DNA of 64,000 bases from Welwitschia mirabilis (GCA_051453625.1 JBOZIK010000001.1:255830163-255894162), one strand, 5' to 3'; counted from the stretch's first letter, positions 1 through 12,734 are shown. Notes: generated from the letters alone by a model not told the origin. Numbers and translations: made by a program.

Positions 1-232
1 TAGCATTGAAAATCTCACATTTAAAATGGCATCAAAGAAGGGATGCACTCCATCTTTTGAAAGTCTTTTAAAAAAATCAAAAAAGAAGATAATGTATTTA
101 ACAAAATGTTGTATCTACTTTTAACAAACTTGGCCAAAGTACGTGTCTAAGAAGAACCAGCCTTTATTCCTAGTCTCTGGAAATAATATTTATAGGATTT
201 CTCTAACATCAAATCACACTAAGAACCACTTT
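1..232. other. no gene seen; 3' flank of aldo-keto reductase pseudogene
   Basis: AT-rich sequence downstream (on the minus strand) of the reductase stop codon. Bases 24-60 repeat in broken form the stretch at 470-500 that encodes part of the last reductase exon, so a small rearranged fragment of the same pseudogene may lie here. Nothing else recognised. Confidence 0.4.
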
Positions 233-1345
233 TCATGAAGAAAAAGGAGGTGTATTAGCATAATTCCATGTTGAAACCATGAATTTGTTGGGGCATCTTT
301 TACCTACAATGCTAGGAGGTGATACCAAATTTTCTATTTCTTGGATTTCTTGAGGTGTAAGTTCAATAGAGAGAGCACTAGTATTATCTTGCAGATTCTT
401 AACTTTTATTGTCCCAAGAATTGGCACTACATTGTTACCCTAATGATGAATCCATGCAAATGCAAGATGCGATGGAGTGCATCCCTTCTTTGATGCCCTT
501 TCACAAATTCTTTCATAAAATGCTTATTGTTTTCAACGTTATTGGCTTGAAACCATGGATAATTCTGCAAATAAGTTTTTCAAAAATTATGACTGTTAAT
601 AAATTTAACATTCAAACAACAACAAAAGACACATACAAAACCATGGAGAACATTTTTTTATATGTACCTTTCTGGAATTGCCATCTGCTAAGGTTTCCAA
701 GAGCTTTGGCCTGGATAATAGGAAACCTCTGGCCAGAGGACTGTAGAAAACAATTCCAATGCCAAGCTCTTTGTAAGAAACACAAATTGAAAATGATTTC
801 AAATTCCAGTGGACTTAGATCAAATAAATAAATGAGATATGAATAAAGGTAGAAGAGGTGTGAGAATGATTAAGTACCTACAAGTGGATATGATTTCATC
901 CTCGATATCTTTACTCCAGAGAGACCATTCAATTCGAATAGTAGTTATGGCATGAATAGCATGGGCTCTTCTGATTGTTTCTACTGAAGCTTCTGACAGC
1001 TTGATATACTTGAGTTTCTCTTCTTCAACTAATTTCTTCAGCTCTCCCATCTGTAATCCATTTAACCCATCAAAAAAACTATAAAACACTAATGTAAAAC
1101 AACTATAGTATTAACAAAACATATAAGGCAGTACCGTAATCTCAATGGACACAGTTTAATCAATGCGGTGTTATAATAAATTTTAATATAGTCGACATAA
1201 AGTCTCTTCAAACTAGCTTCATAGGTAGTCCTCACATACATAGGATCTTCTTGAACTTCCCTTTTTCCATCAATGAATTTAATTCCAAATTTAGTAGCAA
1301 TTTAAACATTTTCCCTTATCACCTTTATCATTGAGATTTTGCGAT
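233..1345 (-). pseudogene. aldo-keto reductase pseudogene, copy 1 (auxin-induced PCNT115 / perakine reductase-like)
   Basis: Minus-strand remains of a plant NADP-dependent aldo-keto reductase, a cytosolic TIM-barrel enzyme family. Seen: a fragment at 1135-1345 equivalent to the start of the barrel; an exon at 878-1050 beginning [20 protein letters not shown]; an exon at 668-770 (ELGIGIVFYSPLARGF); and the last exon at 233-564, ending ...NTPPFSS before TGA. Splice phases still match: the exon ending at 878 leaves AG, completed by the A at 770. Lesions: the acceptor before 770 reads AA instead of AG (771-772); one T is missing from the T run at 516-521, shifting frame; an in-frame TAG replaces a Gln codon at 440-442; two Gln codons in the upstream exon have become TAA. 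The family is about 340 residues, so the N-terminal exon is also missing or unrecognisable. Clearly dead. A second partial copy lies at 10.1 kb. Confidence 0.88.
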
Positions 1346-1634
1346 TCATATGATTCACAATCCAAGTCTTAAATGCTAATGATGATGGAAAAACAATAAT
1401 ATGAATAGTAAACAACACAGAACAACTAGCAAAAGCAACAAATGTAGATGATTCTTTCTATCCTATATCTATGACTAGTGGAACACTCTTTGATTATTTC
1501 AAAAATCTGAAGACGCAAAATATTGTGTCCAATAGCTAAAGCAAAAAAAAGTCTAAAACTTTAATATCTTAAATGGTAGATCTGTCTAAGTGAATGTAAA
1601 GGACTAATTGCCATTAATATATATTATCTTCAAT
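1080..1634. repeat. segmental duplication, copy 1 (partner 10087-10656)
   Basis: From the intron next to the reductase exon through the upstream exon and its flank, this stretch aligns base by base with 10087-10656. Shared landmarks include ATATAAGGCAGTACCGTAAT and GGAAAAACAATAATATGAAT. Similarity stops after the shared TTGCCATTAATATATATTAT at about 1634 and 10656. Many differences read C to T or G to A in this copy, as expected from deamination of methylated cytosine. Confidence 0.85.
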
Positions 1635-1810
1635 GGACTTAGGTAAAACATATAGGAAAGGATTGCACATCTATATGAGAATTGATTTAGAATTTGGAAG
1701 TTTGCTTTTATGTCCATATTTTTAAGGGTTTAAAATTATCTTGTTTTGCTATTTTGAATTTGGAATTTGAGTAGGTCTGAAACTGGAGTTTGACAACTTA
1801 TATCTATGTC

Positions 1811-2085
1811 TTTTTTTTCATAACAAAGTTCTTTTAAGACGTTTATTTAGTAAAATGCCTCAAAAGGCTTTTAAGATGTTGCTTTGAAAAAGTGCCTGGA
1901 ATTCATTTAAGGCGTTTCTTTGAGAAAATGCCTCAAAAGTATTTAAGGCGTTTAATCAAATAAACTCCTTAGAAATGCCTTAAAAGCATCTAGGCTTTTA
2001 AGGATATGTCTATTACAACGTTTTGGATTTTAAGGCCTTTAAAGGCGTTTTAGAAATGCTTTAAAATCCTATATTTCTTATAGTG
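1811..2085. mobile_element. CACTA (En/Spm)-type transposon terminal region
   Basis: Clustered copies of a short subterminal motif (AAGGCGTTT and its complement, for example near 1910, 1945 and 2048) end in CCTATATTTCTTATAGTG at 2068-2085. Its complement starts CACTATAAGAAATATAGG, the classic CACTA terminus. No transposase and no opposite terminus were found, so this is one end of a decayed or non-autonomous element extending to lower coordinates. A matching end lies at 13107-13124. Confidence 0.6.
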
Positions 2086-5000
2086 GAAATACCATAGAAC
2101 CATATCAAAAAAGAATGAAAGACCATAAGACCATACTGATTTTAAGAAGAACTCAAGATTTTGTGAAGATTGCAAGGCTTTAAGGCTTTTTCAAGCTCCA
2201 AGATGAAGTAGCAAAGGGTTATACAAAAATGAAAGTGAGGAAAAAGGAGGAGGAAGGTTTTTTTTATAACTAAGGTTTGGTGAAATGAGAAGAGTTGCAA
2301 GAATATGAGGACAAAATAAAAGTTGGTAAAGATTCTAGGCATGTGAAGACAAAACATCATGAAGGGGGCAGTTAAGGTAACAAAGGTTGGTAAAGATTCT
2401 ATGCATGTGAAGATAAAATATCATGAACGAGGGCAACTAAGTGATGGAGATTCCATTACCTTACCAGGCCACTAGGAAAATAATAAATAACAATTATGCT
2501 TGCCAAATAAAAATATTCCATAAACATGAGAGCAATTTCTTTAACATGAAAAATAATAACTTCAGACATTAAGCATCTCTGTTCAAAACAATTTTAATTT
2601 CAATTTCGCAACTCATTAGCATTTTCTAAAATAAGCAATTAAGTAAGTAAGGCCAAAGCACAAAATAATAATCATGAAACTATTAGTTATAAAGGAAAAC
2701 ATCTAAGAATTAGCATGAAGTATTATCCTTTTTATCTTTTAACTCATTTATCAAAATATTCTAAACTTTAGTCGTGATTGTTAAAATTTGGGACATGATA
2801 ATTTGATCCTAGATTTCATTATGCATGTTAGTTAATTAAAAAAATGATTAATTAGGATAATTAAAGTTAGGACGTTATAACATGTTATTAGAATGTGAGT
2901 GCTTTCATAATTATATTCATGAGGAAAGAGAGAAGCAGAAAATTGAATTAAAAATTAAAAAAATTATTTAAATGTGCAAAAACATTATCCTCTAAGTGGT
3001 AGATCGTTTACAACTATAATAAAGTCCATGTTATAGGTTTTACAACAATAATAAAGTCTAAATTACCTTTTTCATCTAAGTAGTATGGAAATTTTCATCT
3101 CATTATAGATACANNNNNNNNNNAATTGGGTTTTAGGAATCGATATCTAAGTTTATATTACTAGTAATAAATAGATTTGTTTTCATAAATTATATGGATA
3201 TTTACTATTTTAAATCTATAATTAAACATTTGTTAAGATGAAAAGTAATGTAAGTGAAAATGTTTTTAAATACACGTTAAATGTATAAATCATATATCTT
3301 TAATGATGAATCTTTTCCTCTTAAGATGGAAAACATATGTAATTCAACAAAGGTTTGAGGATTATTTATAGCCTTTAAAACCTACAAATGACCCTTTTCA
3401 TTTAATATTTTTATTATTTTAATAGTGATGAAAGTTTATCATTAAATGCAGCTAATTAGAAAGTTGTAAACAAATGCACCTCTTAATTTTTAATTTATAT
3501 CAAAAAATTTTAAAAGTAAAAGATTAATAATAACCAATGAATTTAATGGGTACTTTATTACAAGTATTCCAAAATAATGTTTTAAAGTAATCTCTTTGTT
3601 TTCTCGATCTGTGCACTAACTTTGTATTTGAATTGTTATTATAAGAATATGATAGTACGATAAGGCCCTAGCTCACTAGTTAATTCTTGTTAATGATTTT
3701 CTTGCAGTAGGACTTCAAACCCCGACAACATATAGATCCATAGGATGCTATCAATGCTTTTATGTAGTACTAGGTTATATATGTATGTGTATATCTATAT
3801 ATATATATAAAATAAAAAGAATTTTACCAAAGCTTTTATTTTTATTTTTCTGGGTTTATAAGCATATAATTTAGTAATATATTTAATGCTTAAGCAATCT
3901 CTATAGTAAAGATGTTTGATGCATGTGACATAGGCTGCTATTTTTTTTAATGATTTATTACATTTACTTAAATAAAAGATCTTTAGATAAGTAAAAATTC
4001 CATACATTAAGAGTATTAAGAAAGAACACCTACAAAGATAGAACCGTCCTTACAAAGGAAAAAGGAACAATGAAAAGGCTTAGATGTGATAAATGCATAA
4101 AGCATAAGCAAGGAAGCTGAGTGAATTATGACTTCTATGTTAAAAAAGAGAATTAATGATTCAAGGGTAAAGGAATTAATCCTAATAAATAAACTAAGAG
4201 AATAACAAATAAAGGGTTGAGTTAATTCAAGTGAAACTGAATTGGGAGGAATTTCCATAAAGTTCTTGGCCTTCCTACATATGATTGAATTTGGATTGCT
4301 TTTATATTCATCTCTTACTAACCAACCTAGATGCTGCACATTCAAACACAATTATTGCTTAGGATATTGCCTTTTCCACATTGCTAATGTTAGATTCCAC
4401 ATTCTTATATTGTTCACACTTAGTAGAATTGCACTTTATGAATTTTGATCTACCTACCTAGAATAATAAACTTGTCTTAGACTTTTCTCCAAGGAAAATG
4501 AAATTTAATGATACATATAAGACATTGAAGAAACTTTAACATACTTAAGTAGCTAAGGGGGAAAAATACATCATTGAGATTGTAAGTTGTTCTCTTGAAT
4601 TCATTTAATAGTCAATTTTCATTATGCTATTTCAATCAACATTCTTAACTATTTATAATTAATTATACTAATACAAGTGTAATTTTTCTTAATTTCCAAA
4701 CTGACCCTACTATAAAGAATGAGTAACCATCAAGATGCCTTAGCTAAATGATGTGTTTGCTATTTTGAAACACAATTTATACAAAAGACTTTATTTTGCA
4801 GTAGGTACTCAAGCATTCCATTTAAGCAATGGGTCTATTAGATAGCCTATGGTGCTTACAAAAGTAAAAATAACTCAAATGTTAATGTACTGAGCAAGCT
4901 TTAATGACATATCACCCTCTTAAATGACATACTAGTAGTTGCATCTCTAGGCTGGGTAATCAAGACAACTTGTTTATTTTTAAGTACTATATTTCTCTTT

Positions 5001-6598
5001 ATTTTGATGTGAGGATTAGGATGAAAACATTTCCTATCACATTGGGTCTACATCTTAGTTGGTTCTAGAAATTCCATCTTGTAATAAATTCCATCTATGT
5101 TAAACTTCATTCATGTAATCCAGGTATCCAATTTATTTCACCTAGCTATAACTTTAAATACAAACAAGATTACAATAACACTAAAGAAATATATGGCTAA
5201 ATTACCATGTAAATAAGAAGAAAACATTCAAATGGTAAAAACATTAATGAAAATGTTGTCATTAGTAATGTAGTGGACTTTAGGGCTAAGAAACATGCTA
5301 CTTATCATCACTTCCTCTACAAGCACATAAGGTTTAACTTAAACCATATTACATCTTAAAATAAATAAATTATCACTATGCCATTATTGACATAATGGTT
5401 TATTTAATTTTTAAAAAGTAAATAAGTGAGAAAATCTAGCAAAAGATTATTACCTTTGAGGCTTGTTAATAGGAGATATCTCACCCCTAATAACATCAAA
5501 TGTCTTATATTAATATGAGTTTCTTATATAAGACAAAGGTAGAAGATCCATAAGAAAGAATACTTTAGCTAAAGCTTAAGGTAAATGTTTTCAATAATAC
5601 TGCTATCCAAATGATTATTTTCTTAACATAAAATCTTATTTTGCAAATCTTATTTTGATAAATGTGAGAAATCATTTACATGTTAAAAATTAAAGAAAAG
5701 AAGGGTTTTACTTTTTACCACATTATTACACCAAAATTTCTTAAGCAAAGGGTTTTACTTTTAATCATGTTGTTATGTCATAATTTCTTAAGCAAAGAAA
5801 TAACTAGTAGAACAAGAATGATAGGGCTCTTGGAGATCAACCAAAACTAATAAAGCTCTTAAGTGTTATCAGTGCCAAGGTCTTTAAGATTATTAAAAAT
5901 ATATAGAGCTAGTAAATGATAAAAAATAAAAAAGAAATAACAAAACTAAAGAAAATAAAATTCCAAAGAAACAAATCTTCAAATTTATCAATGTTTATCT
6001 CAAATATGTATAGCATACATCAATGATGCTTGTTAAGATGTAAAAATTGAAATTTAAACAAAATATAATTGATTAATTTATCATAATGAAGACATTATTT
6101 TAACTAGTTTGATCATCAAAATATGTCTTTGGGTATTTTCTATGTCATACTTAGTCTTATACATTTTCCTATGACATTTTTAAGAATTTAGCAATATTTT
6201 GAAGCATGTGAAATAAACTAGATATTGACATTTGGTAGTGGCATTAGAAGATATTTGAAAGTGGCATTGGACACATATGGTAGTAGCACTAATTAGTGGA
6301 GGAATGTGTCTTTAAAGGCTATGTATTGAACCCATCATGATAACCTCTATCAGACAATATAAGATGAAGATTCTCCCTAATGCTACAAGATGATGAATCT
6401 TAACCAACCTATCTAACACTATATAACAAATCTTTTACCTAATATAAGAAGCTGAAAACTCTATCTAGAGCCACATGAAAAACATTATAACTACCCACCT
6501 ACTACTACAAAATAAAGGCTTCTAACTCCTCTACCACATACTCACCTATAAAAGGGTCTTGTGCCCTAATTTATAAGGACCTTTAACTAGTGAAGAAA
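2086..6598. other. no gene recognised; small repeats only
   Basis: AT-rich DNA with no supported exon. It holds a short direct duplication at about 2320-2440 (GTTGGTAAAGATTCTA twice, 63 bp apart), a 10-N gap at 3114-3123, an AT microsatellite near 3788-3809, and a two-copy repeat near 5705-5795 containing TTTCTTAAGCAAAG. The open frames around 3795-4448 resemble no family I know, and frames on both strands overlap, so I read them as chance. Confidence 0.5.
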
Positions 6599-7961
6599 TA
6601 TAAGATCGAGAACCCTAGTTTGGGTTGGGGGGAGGAGGGGTTAATAGGTTTCTAAAAAATTTTTTCAAATGAGTTCACAATATTAACTTTGCTTGAAATG
6701 AATCACTAAAAACTTGTGTAAGAAAATTGAAACTAATTTAAAAAATTGAAAGATAAAAACATAGAAATTCCAATCATAAGCACATAAGATTTATAGTGGT
6801 TCGAGAAAACCTCCTACCCCATTTTTGATGACTAAATTATATCCAAGCCCAATCCATATATCTATTAATCTATTTCAGGTATTCTAGGCGTACTTGATCT
6901 TTATAAATGAACTTTTTTTAAAGGCTCAGTTTGAATCTTTTGCAAGAAAGTTAGTAGCGATGATGATATATCTAAATGCACAAGTATCACTTGATATTTG
7001 GCTCAAGAATAGTATTGAAGCAATTATTCAGAAGATGGTATAATATGAAAACAAAGAGTGCTACTGATCTGATCACATATGCAAATACACCAATAGTTCT
7101 TGATTTGTCCTTGGTCAGGAATGAGATGCCAATGAGTACGATGAAAATATCCAAAATATTCAAAAGTTCGGGATAGTAATTTTAACTCTTAACAATATAT
7201 AGTGGAAGAATTTTAGGATTTTTACAAGTAGAAATATCTTTTAATGAACATAAAACAAATACATAATGGCTATAAAATTTTCATTTTCATTATGGCTGGT
7301 CGACCCCTCAGAAGTTCGATTGATTCTAATTGGTATCATTACTTAAATCAGCCATCCTTGAGTTCTTTTAATTGATCTGAGTTTCTTATGGCTTCATGTC
7401 TGGTCGACTCCTTATGGCTCGATCGACCACTTATTTGATCATCCGCAGATCTATCTGGTTGTCTTCTTAATCTTGAAAAAATCCAATACAGTTTTTTGCT
7501 CTAGGTTCGATCGACTCCTTAAGAATCCGGTTAACCCCTTGCTGATCAGTTATGAAGTATCAAATGCATAGTGCTTAGGCTTGGTCGACTCCTTAAATTT
7601 CTAGTCGACCCCTTGACAATTGGCTAAGAAGTACTAGATGCATAATGCTCTAGTCTGATCGACCCCTCAGGTATCTGGTCGACCTCTTAACAATCGGTTA
7701 AGAAGTAGGTTCACAAATCTGATCAATCCCTCTGAATTTTGTTTATTTTTATGTGTTTGCTTTAGGTGCGATTGACCCCTCAGAAGTTCGGTCGACCCCT
7801 TAAGAGGGTAACAAAACTTGCTATGTTTCAGGATTCAAATGTAATATGAATTACTTCAGCTTCTGAACTGCAATTGATTAAAATTATTTGCATACGATAC
7901 AATAAGTTTTGATGCATAGAAAAAATTAGTTTAACATTAATTAGTAAATAATAATTCAACA
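6599..7961 (-). mobile_element. 3' LTR of Sirevirus-like Copia element 1
   Basis: The right edge is set by a purine-rich tract on the minus strand (GTCAAAAGGGAAAT) followed directly by TGTTGAATT at 7961. The left edge is set by TTCTCGATCTTATA on the minus strand, which matches the end of the better preserved solo LTR at 54859 (CGATCTTAACA), and by the same C-rich run just before it. Near the end is TAGTGGTTCGAG, shared with the LTR at 45.7 kb. The length of about 1.36 kb suits Sirevirus LTRs. Edges are good to a few bases. It belongs to the coding remnants at 8423-9986. Confidence 0.72.
7295..7805. repeat. array of GGTCGACC-type palindromes inside LTR 1
   Basis: At least ten degenerate copies of GGTCGACCCCTTAAG-like motifs, for example at 7301, 7393, 7577 and 7790. 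They come in pairs within a unit of about 74 bp (best seen from 7577 to 7725). The core GTCGAC is a palindrome containing CpG. Clustered short palindromes in the LTR are a known Sirevirus feature and are thought to be regulatory; function here is inference. Confidence 0.75.
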
Positions 7962-8369
7962 ATTTCCCTTTTGACATTAATGGTAAACTTTTTCTTAGTT
8001 GAGGAGATTAGATTGGAAAAAATTCACCTTACAAACTGCCTATTAACTTTTACAAAAATATTAACTTTTTGCAAATTTATGCCAAAACTAAAATAATTTG
8101 AAATACAATTTGTGAAACATGAAAATGTCAAAATATATATGATAGACAAAATTTTGATCACGAATCATTTAATCATAAGATATACTAGAAATTTTAGTTC
8201 ATAATAAAAATAGATGTGCACTGAAAATTCGAGACAGAAATTATAAATCATAAAAATAAGTGCATTTCTATTACTAAAAGATGAATAGTATAATGAAAAG
8301 TATTCATCAAGAGATAAAACTAAAAGCAACAGAAATAAATAACTAATTCTCCTTCTTTTGACATCAATG
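7961..8369 (-). promoter_or_regulatory. polypurine tract of element 1 and a second tract-like copy
   Basis: On the minus strand ATTAATGTCAAAAGGGAAAT (from 7981) directly precedes the LTR and is the expected primer for plus-strand DNA synthesis. A near-identical motif, CATTGATGTCAAAAGAAGGA, lies upstream at 8350-8369, 386 bp away. Multiple tracts of this kind are characteristic of Sireviruses. Confidence 0.65.
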
Positions 8370-8422
8370 AAAAAGGAGAGAAGAAACACAAGCATGAGAA
8401 ACATAAGCATAGAAAGATAGAT

Positions 8423-9477
8423 TTAGTCATATTCCTCTGCTTCCTCCTCTTCTGATTCTTCTTCAAAATCATCTTATTCTTTCTCTTTCTCTTTTTATAC
8501 TACCTTCTGTGATGGACTTTTGACTTTCCCTGAAGTATCAACAATATCATACCTAGCTATAATTAGAGCTTCTTTCATATGCCTGGTATAAGGGTTAATC
8601 TGCCTCAGGTATGGCATAGTCTCTTCTGGTGAAGCTTGCTTGGGAGAAGGAGGTTTGGAAGATTTCTTAAATATGATAAAAATATGCATATGAGATAACA
8701 CCACATACCTTATAGGTGACATGGAGTTAATAGTTTCAAGCTTCAGATGAAATGTGACTCTATTATGACAACAAAGATTTCCAAACAGCACAGAGTAGGG
8801 TAGAGCCTAGTACTATGATACTCCAACTAGGAGATCATATTCTTTAGTATAATGGCAGGGCAATCAATAAAGTACCTAGTTCCTACCAAGTACATCAAAT
8901 ATGCCCTATGGTTATAGGCCTCATCACGATGACCCACCAAAGGTAAGAAATTATAGGTAACAATTAAATGAAGAAACCCATGTTTTAGGGTAAGTAAAGA
9001 AGTAGAATTAGTGTGCTTCCAATTATGAAACTTATCATAGAGCTTCTTTGTGACCTCTGCTTTATCTTCCATGGAGTTATGAAGAGGTCAAAACTCCTCA
9101 TAGTCTCCTCTTGGAATATTTTCAATAGCTATAATATAGTTTGTACTAACTTTTATCTTCTTTTCCAAAACCAAAGTTTCTAGGGTTTCATTGTCAGGAT
9201 TATAAGAAGCATTTCAATAAAACATCCTAGTAAGAAAAGGGTAAGTAGGACTTCAAACATTAAGAAAATAGGAGATATCCAAATCTCATAAGAGATGGAT
9301 CACATCTCTAAGCTCCTTTAGCTCTAAAGTAGTAACAACACTTTTCTGGCATACTGGTTTCTTCTTAAACTTCTCTTGGAACTTGTTTAAAGCTTTGTCA
9401 GACATGCCTTGGTAGAAATAATGAGGATCTCTACTAACAGCCTCCTTTAGTCTTCTCCTAGAGGGTTCCTTACCCAT
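8423..9477 (-). pseudogene. extra ORF downstream of pol, element 1 ('putative plant transposon protein' / env-position ORF)
   Basis: Minus-strand coding remnant between RNase H and the 3' LTR. It opens with MGKEPSRRRLKEAVSRDP, continues through a segment containing NFLPLVGHRDEAYNHRAYLM, and ends in an acidic tail (EEESEEEEAEEYD) before TAA at 8423-8425. In-frame stops and at least one frameshift split it into pieces at 9286-9477, 8827-9072 and 8495-8791. The GHR...AYL...G.R...D segment recurs in the homologous ORF of element 2, and a related ORF is in element 3. Proteins of this type are annotated in plant genomes as putative plant transposon proteins and occupy the place of the envelope-like gene in Sireviruses. 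Function is unknown. No signal peptide or membrane anchor is evident. Dead. Confidence 0.68.
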
Positions 9478-9589
9478 TACAATCATGTGACAGAAGCTTG
9501 AAAACAAAAAAACTGAGAGAGACACTAGATCTGAAGGAGACAGATGGCTAGAAAATAATGAAAATAGTTTGGGCTTTACTTACTTTTAA

Positions 9590-9835
9590 AACAAGAGTCG
9601 ATTAGGTTGGTTTTGATAAAGAAATTGGATCCACTAACGAATCTTCTACACTATAACCCTATAGGTATGGTTGATCAATTTGAGTTTTAGTCGATCTATC
9701 GAGACGTGGGTTACAGTATTGTTAGGATCTAGCAAACTAAGCTCTCAAGTCAGTCGACTGACCACCTTCTATTGATTTAATCATGATTTGGTCGACCACC
9801 CTATAATCCACCAGAGGATGATGAGATAACCCCTA
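9590..9835. other. pol-to-extra-ORF spacer of element 1 with GTCGAC motifs
   Basis: Non-coding spacer with at least five GTCGA-type motifs, including AGTCGACTGACCACC near 9752 and TTGGTCGACCACCC near 9788. They match the motif of the array in this element's LTR. The same arrangement is seen in the other two Sirevirus-like elements. Confidence 0.6.
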
Positions 9836-9842
9836 GTTCATT

Positions 9843-9986
9843 CTAAAGATGAAGAAAATTATCAAAATTTAGGGGTTTGGTAAAGATATCAGTAAGTTGA
9901 TGATCTGTACTAACAAAATTCATAGTAATATTTACTTTTTTAACTTGATCTCTTAAAAAATGATGTCTTACTTTAATGTGTTTAGT
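9843..9986 (-). pseudogene. Copia pol fragment: C-terminal RNase H of element 1
   Basis: The minus-strand translation gives KHIKVRHHFLRDQVKKVNIT and then a TDIFTKPL-type end, the hallmark carboxyl terminus of Copia pol. The rest of pol lies in or beyond the 100-N gap at 9987-10086. Lower-coordinate neighbours on the same strand are the extra ORF and the 3' LTR, the order expected for a Sirevirus. Only about 48 codons remain. Confidence 0.82.
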
Positions 9987-10086
9987 NNNNNNNNNNNNNN
10001 NNNNNNNNNNNNNNNNNNNNNNNNNNNNNNNNNNNNNNNNNNNNNNNNNNNNNNNNNNNNNNNNNNNNNNNNNNNNNNNNNNNNNN
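9987..10086. other. 100-N scaffold gap
   Basis: A standard 100-N placeholder, so true size is unknown. The left flank is Copia pol and the right flank is the second reductase copy, so the join is not confirmed by sequence. Confidence 0.95.
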
Positions 10087-10656
<570 letters not shown>

Positions 10657-12734
10657 AATTACATCACTAAAATTTTAAGATTCATAAAGAACTCTAAGTT
10701 TTACTTCTAAAATAAATTTTTCAATACAAAGTAGAATAATAATTTCCATTTCTCTATGCCCTCCTTGACATTTAAGCTCTAGTTTTACCAGCCACCTATT
10801 TGCACAAGAAATATGAAGTGAGAACTATGAAAATTTCATAGCTCCCAGTATGTCTAGGCAAGGCAAGATTAAGATTTACATAAATTTATGTCTCAAGATG
10901 AAGATTAGGAAATTCTAAATCTTAAGATAGTTAAGCAAGTTTCAAGAATTTCAATGATGATCTTATGAAAATGATATGATAAATAACCAGTTTTTCAATA
11001 AATTTTTCATCATACATATATATATATATATATAGTCAATTTCCTCTACTACCTCATTCGGCGATCTGTAGATTTCTCATAATTTTTTTTATATATTCCC
11101 TTACTCCACTTCCTCATCTAGTGATCTGTGAAGTCCAGTATCTCATTCACTGATCTGTGGTTTAATCAATTAATCCCACTGCCTCATTTGGTGATCTGTG
11201 GATTCTCACATTCCACTGTCTCATTCGACGATCTATGAAACACTCATTTCCATAAGATCATAAGAATTCAAGATATCAAGAGAAGCATAAGCAAGGTATG
11301 TCAATAAAACATAGATCCTCAACAAGAATATCTTAGATTTATTTTCATAAAGGTTTTGTTAAGAAGATGATAGCGGAAGCTAGGATTTATAACTGGGCAT
11401 GTAACTATTCAAGTACCAATAACATGCATACCTGACATCTTTACAATATTTGCAAGAAAATAAGTAAAAACAAAAACGTGTAAAAGGATCCATACAAGAA
11501 AAGAACCAATCAAGATGAATGAAATGGAACCATATCCATATTTGATTATAATGTCTAAAGACTTTAAGGCTTTTTTAATTTTCCAAAGATCTAAGGTTTT
11601 CTGAGCTTGAAGTTATAATCACTAAGATTCGATCACAAGGGCTTTCTCAAAGATATGCCAAATATGAGAAGAGGAAAGTCCTATTTATAACATGAGGTTG
11701 TGGGAGTATGAGAAGACTCAAGAATACAAAGAGACACCATCATGAGATGGAGGTGGTGAAGGTGGTGGGGGTTTCATAACATCTCATTATTACTTTGCCT
11801 AGACACTAGGCGTATAATAATTCATCATAATAAATATAGATGCTTTTTATTCTACTACATGCAATTATTAAAATAAAGAATCAAAATGAGCCATCACATA
11901 ATAATATTTTTTCATGTAAAAAAAAAAAAGAAAAGGTGTAATAATCACATAAGGAAAATAATAGTAATGCAACCACTAAAGATCATCCTTGTTGAGGATT
12001 ACAACAAAATAATATTATAACTTTTACAAAATGAATGACTTAAAAGCACAAAACTTTTTATAATATAATGTCACCTCAATTAACACAATATCTATGTTAG
12101 CTTAAGGACTCTTGGAATAATAAAATTATTTTGATTAAATTTTTAAGCTAAATATTTGGACCTTTAAAGTCTTGACATGACAATAATCTTATAGAGTGAT
12201 TCAATTTTTCAACTAAATGCTTTATCAAATTTGTTTTTCAACTTCTTCTAAAGAATAATAAGATTTGAGTCATATATCAAATACACTAAGATGTTGTTAC
12301 TTAAACAATGATGAATGAAAGATAGGGTTTTTGATTTGATCTTAGTCCAAACATCATCATCCATTTCAATGAGTTTCATTATTTTTAATGCATCAATGTA
12401 ATTCTTTTGCATCAAAATGCCCTTCATTATGATATGGAAAATGTTTTAGCTTTATCCTGTAAGGTAGTCTATAATATGTATGCAAGTATTCCATTTTAAA
12501 AGATGTAGAAAACTTGAAAAAGTAATCATACAAATGTCAAAAATGATCATACAGACTAATTGTCAAAAGGTGGCATTGATGTAAAATTCTGTCCATGGGG
12601 GTGGAAAGGCAACAGCTCTTGCTTTTTAGGGGTAAGGGGGCTTGAACTTATTTTGGAGGAGATAGCTAAAATTTAAGTGCCCAAGAAATTATCTTGGTAG
12701 AAAGTATCTAGGAACTAAATTTGGGTTATGTCTA
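10657..12734. other. no gene recognised; minisatellite and AT repeat inside
   Basis: AT-rich DNA with no supported coding exon. It contains a TA microsatellite at about 11012-11034 and the five-copy minisatellite listed separately. Short A and T runs such as 11918-11929 look like ordinary low-complexity sequence. Confidence 0.5.
11047..11240. repeat. five-copy degenerate minisatellite
   Basis: Five copies of a unit close to CCTCATTCGGTGATCTGTGG at about 11047, 11107, 11137, 11177 and 11212. The spacing alternates between about 30 and 35-60 bases. The ends of the copies (GATCTGTGGATT, GATCTATGAAAC) vary. It lies in otherwise featureless DNA. Confidence 0.7.

Noticed and set aside
409-831. 140-codon plus-strand frame
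   Set aside because: It is the reverse strand of reductase exons at 233-770, whose protein matches the family; the plus frame is a shadow.
7295-7805. Regularly spaced short motifs reminiscent of a CRISPR array
   Set aside because: Repeats are degenerate, paired and palindromic within a plant LTR; there are no unique equal-length spacers and the genome is eukaryotic.
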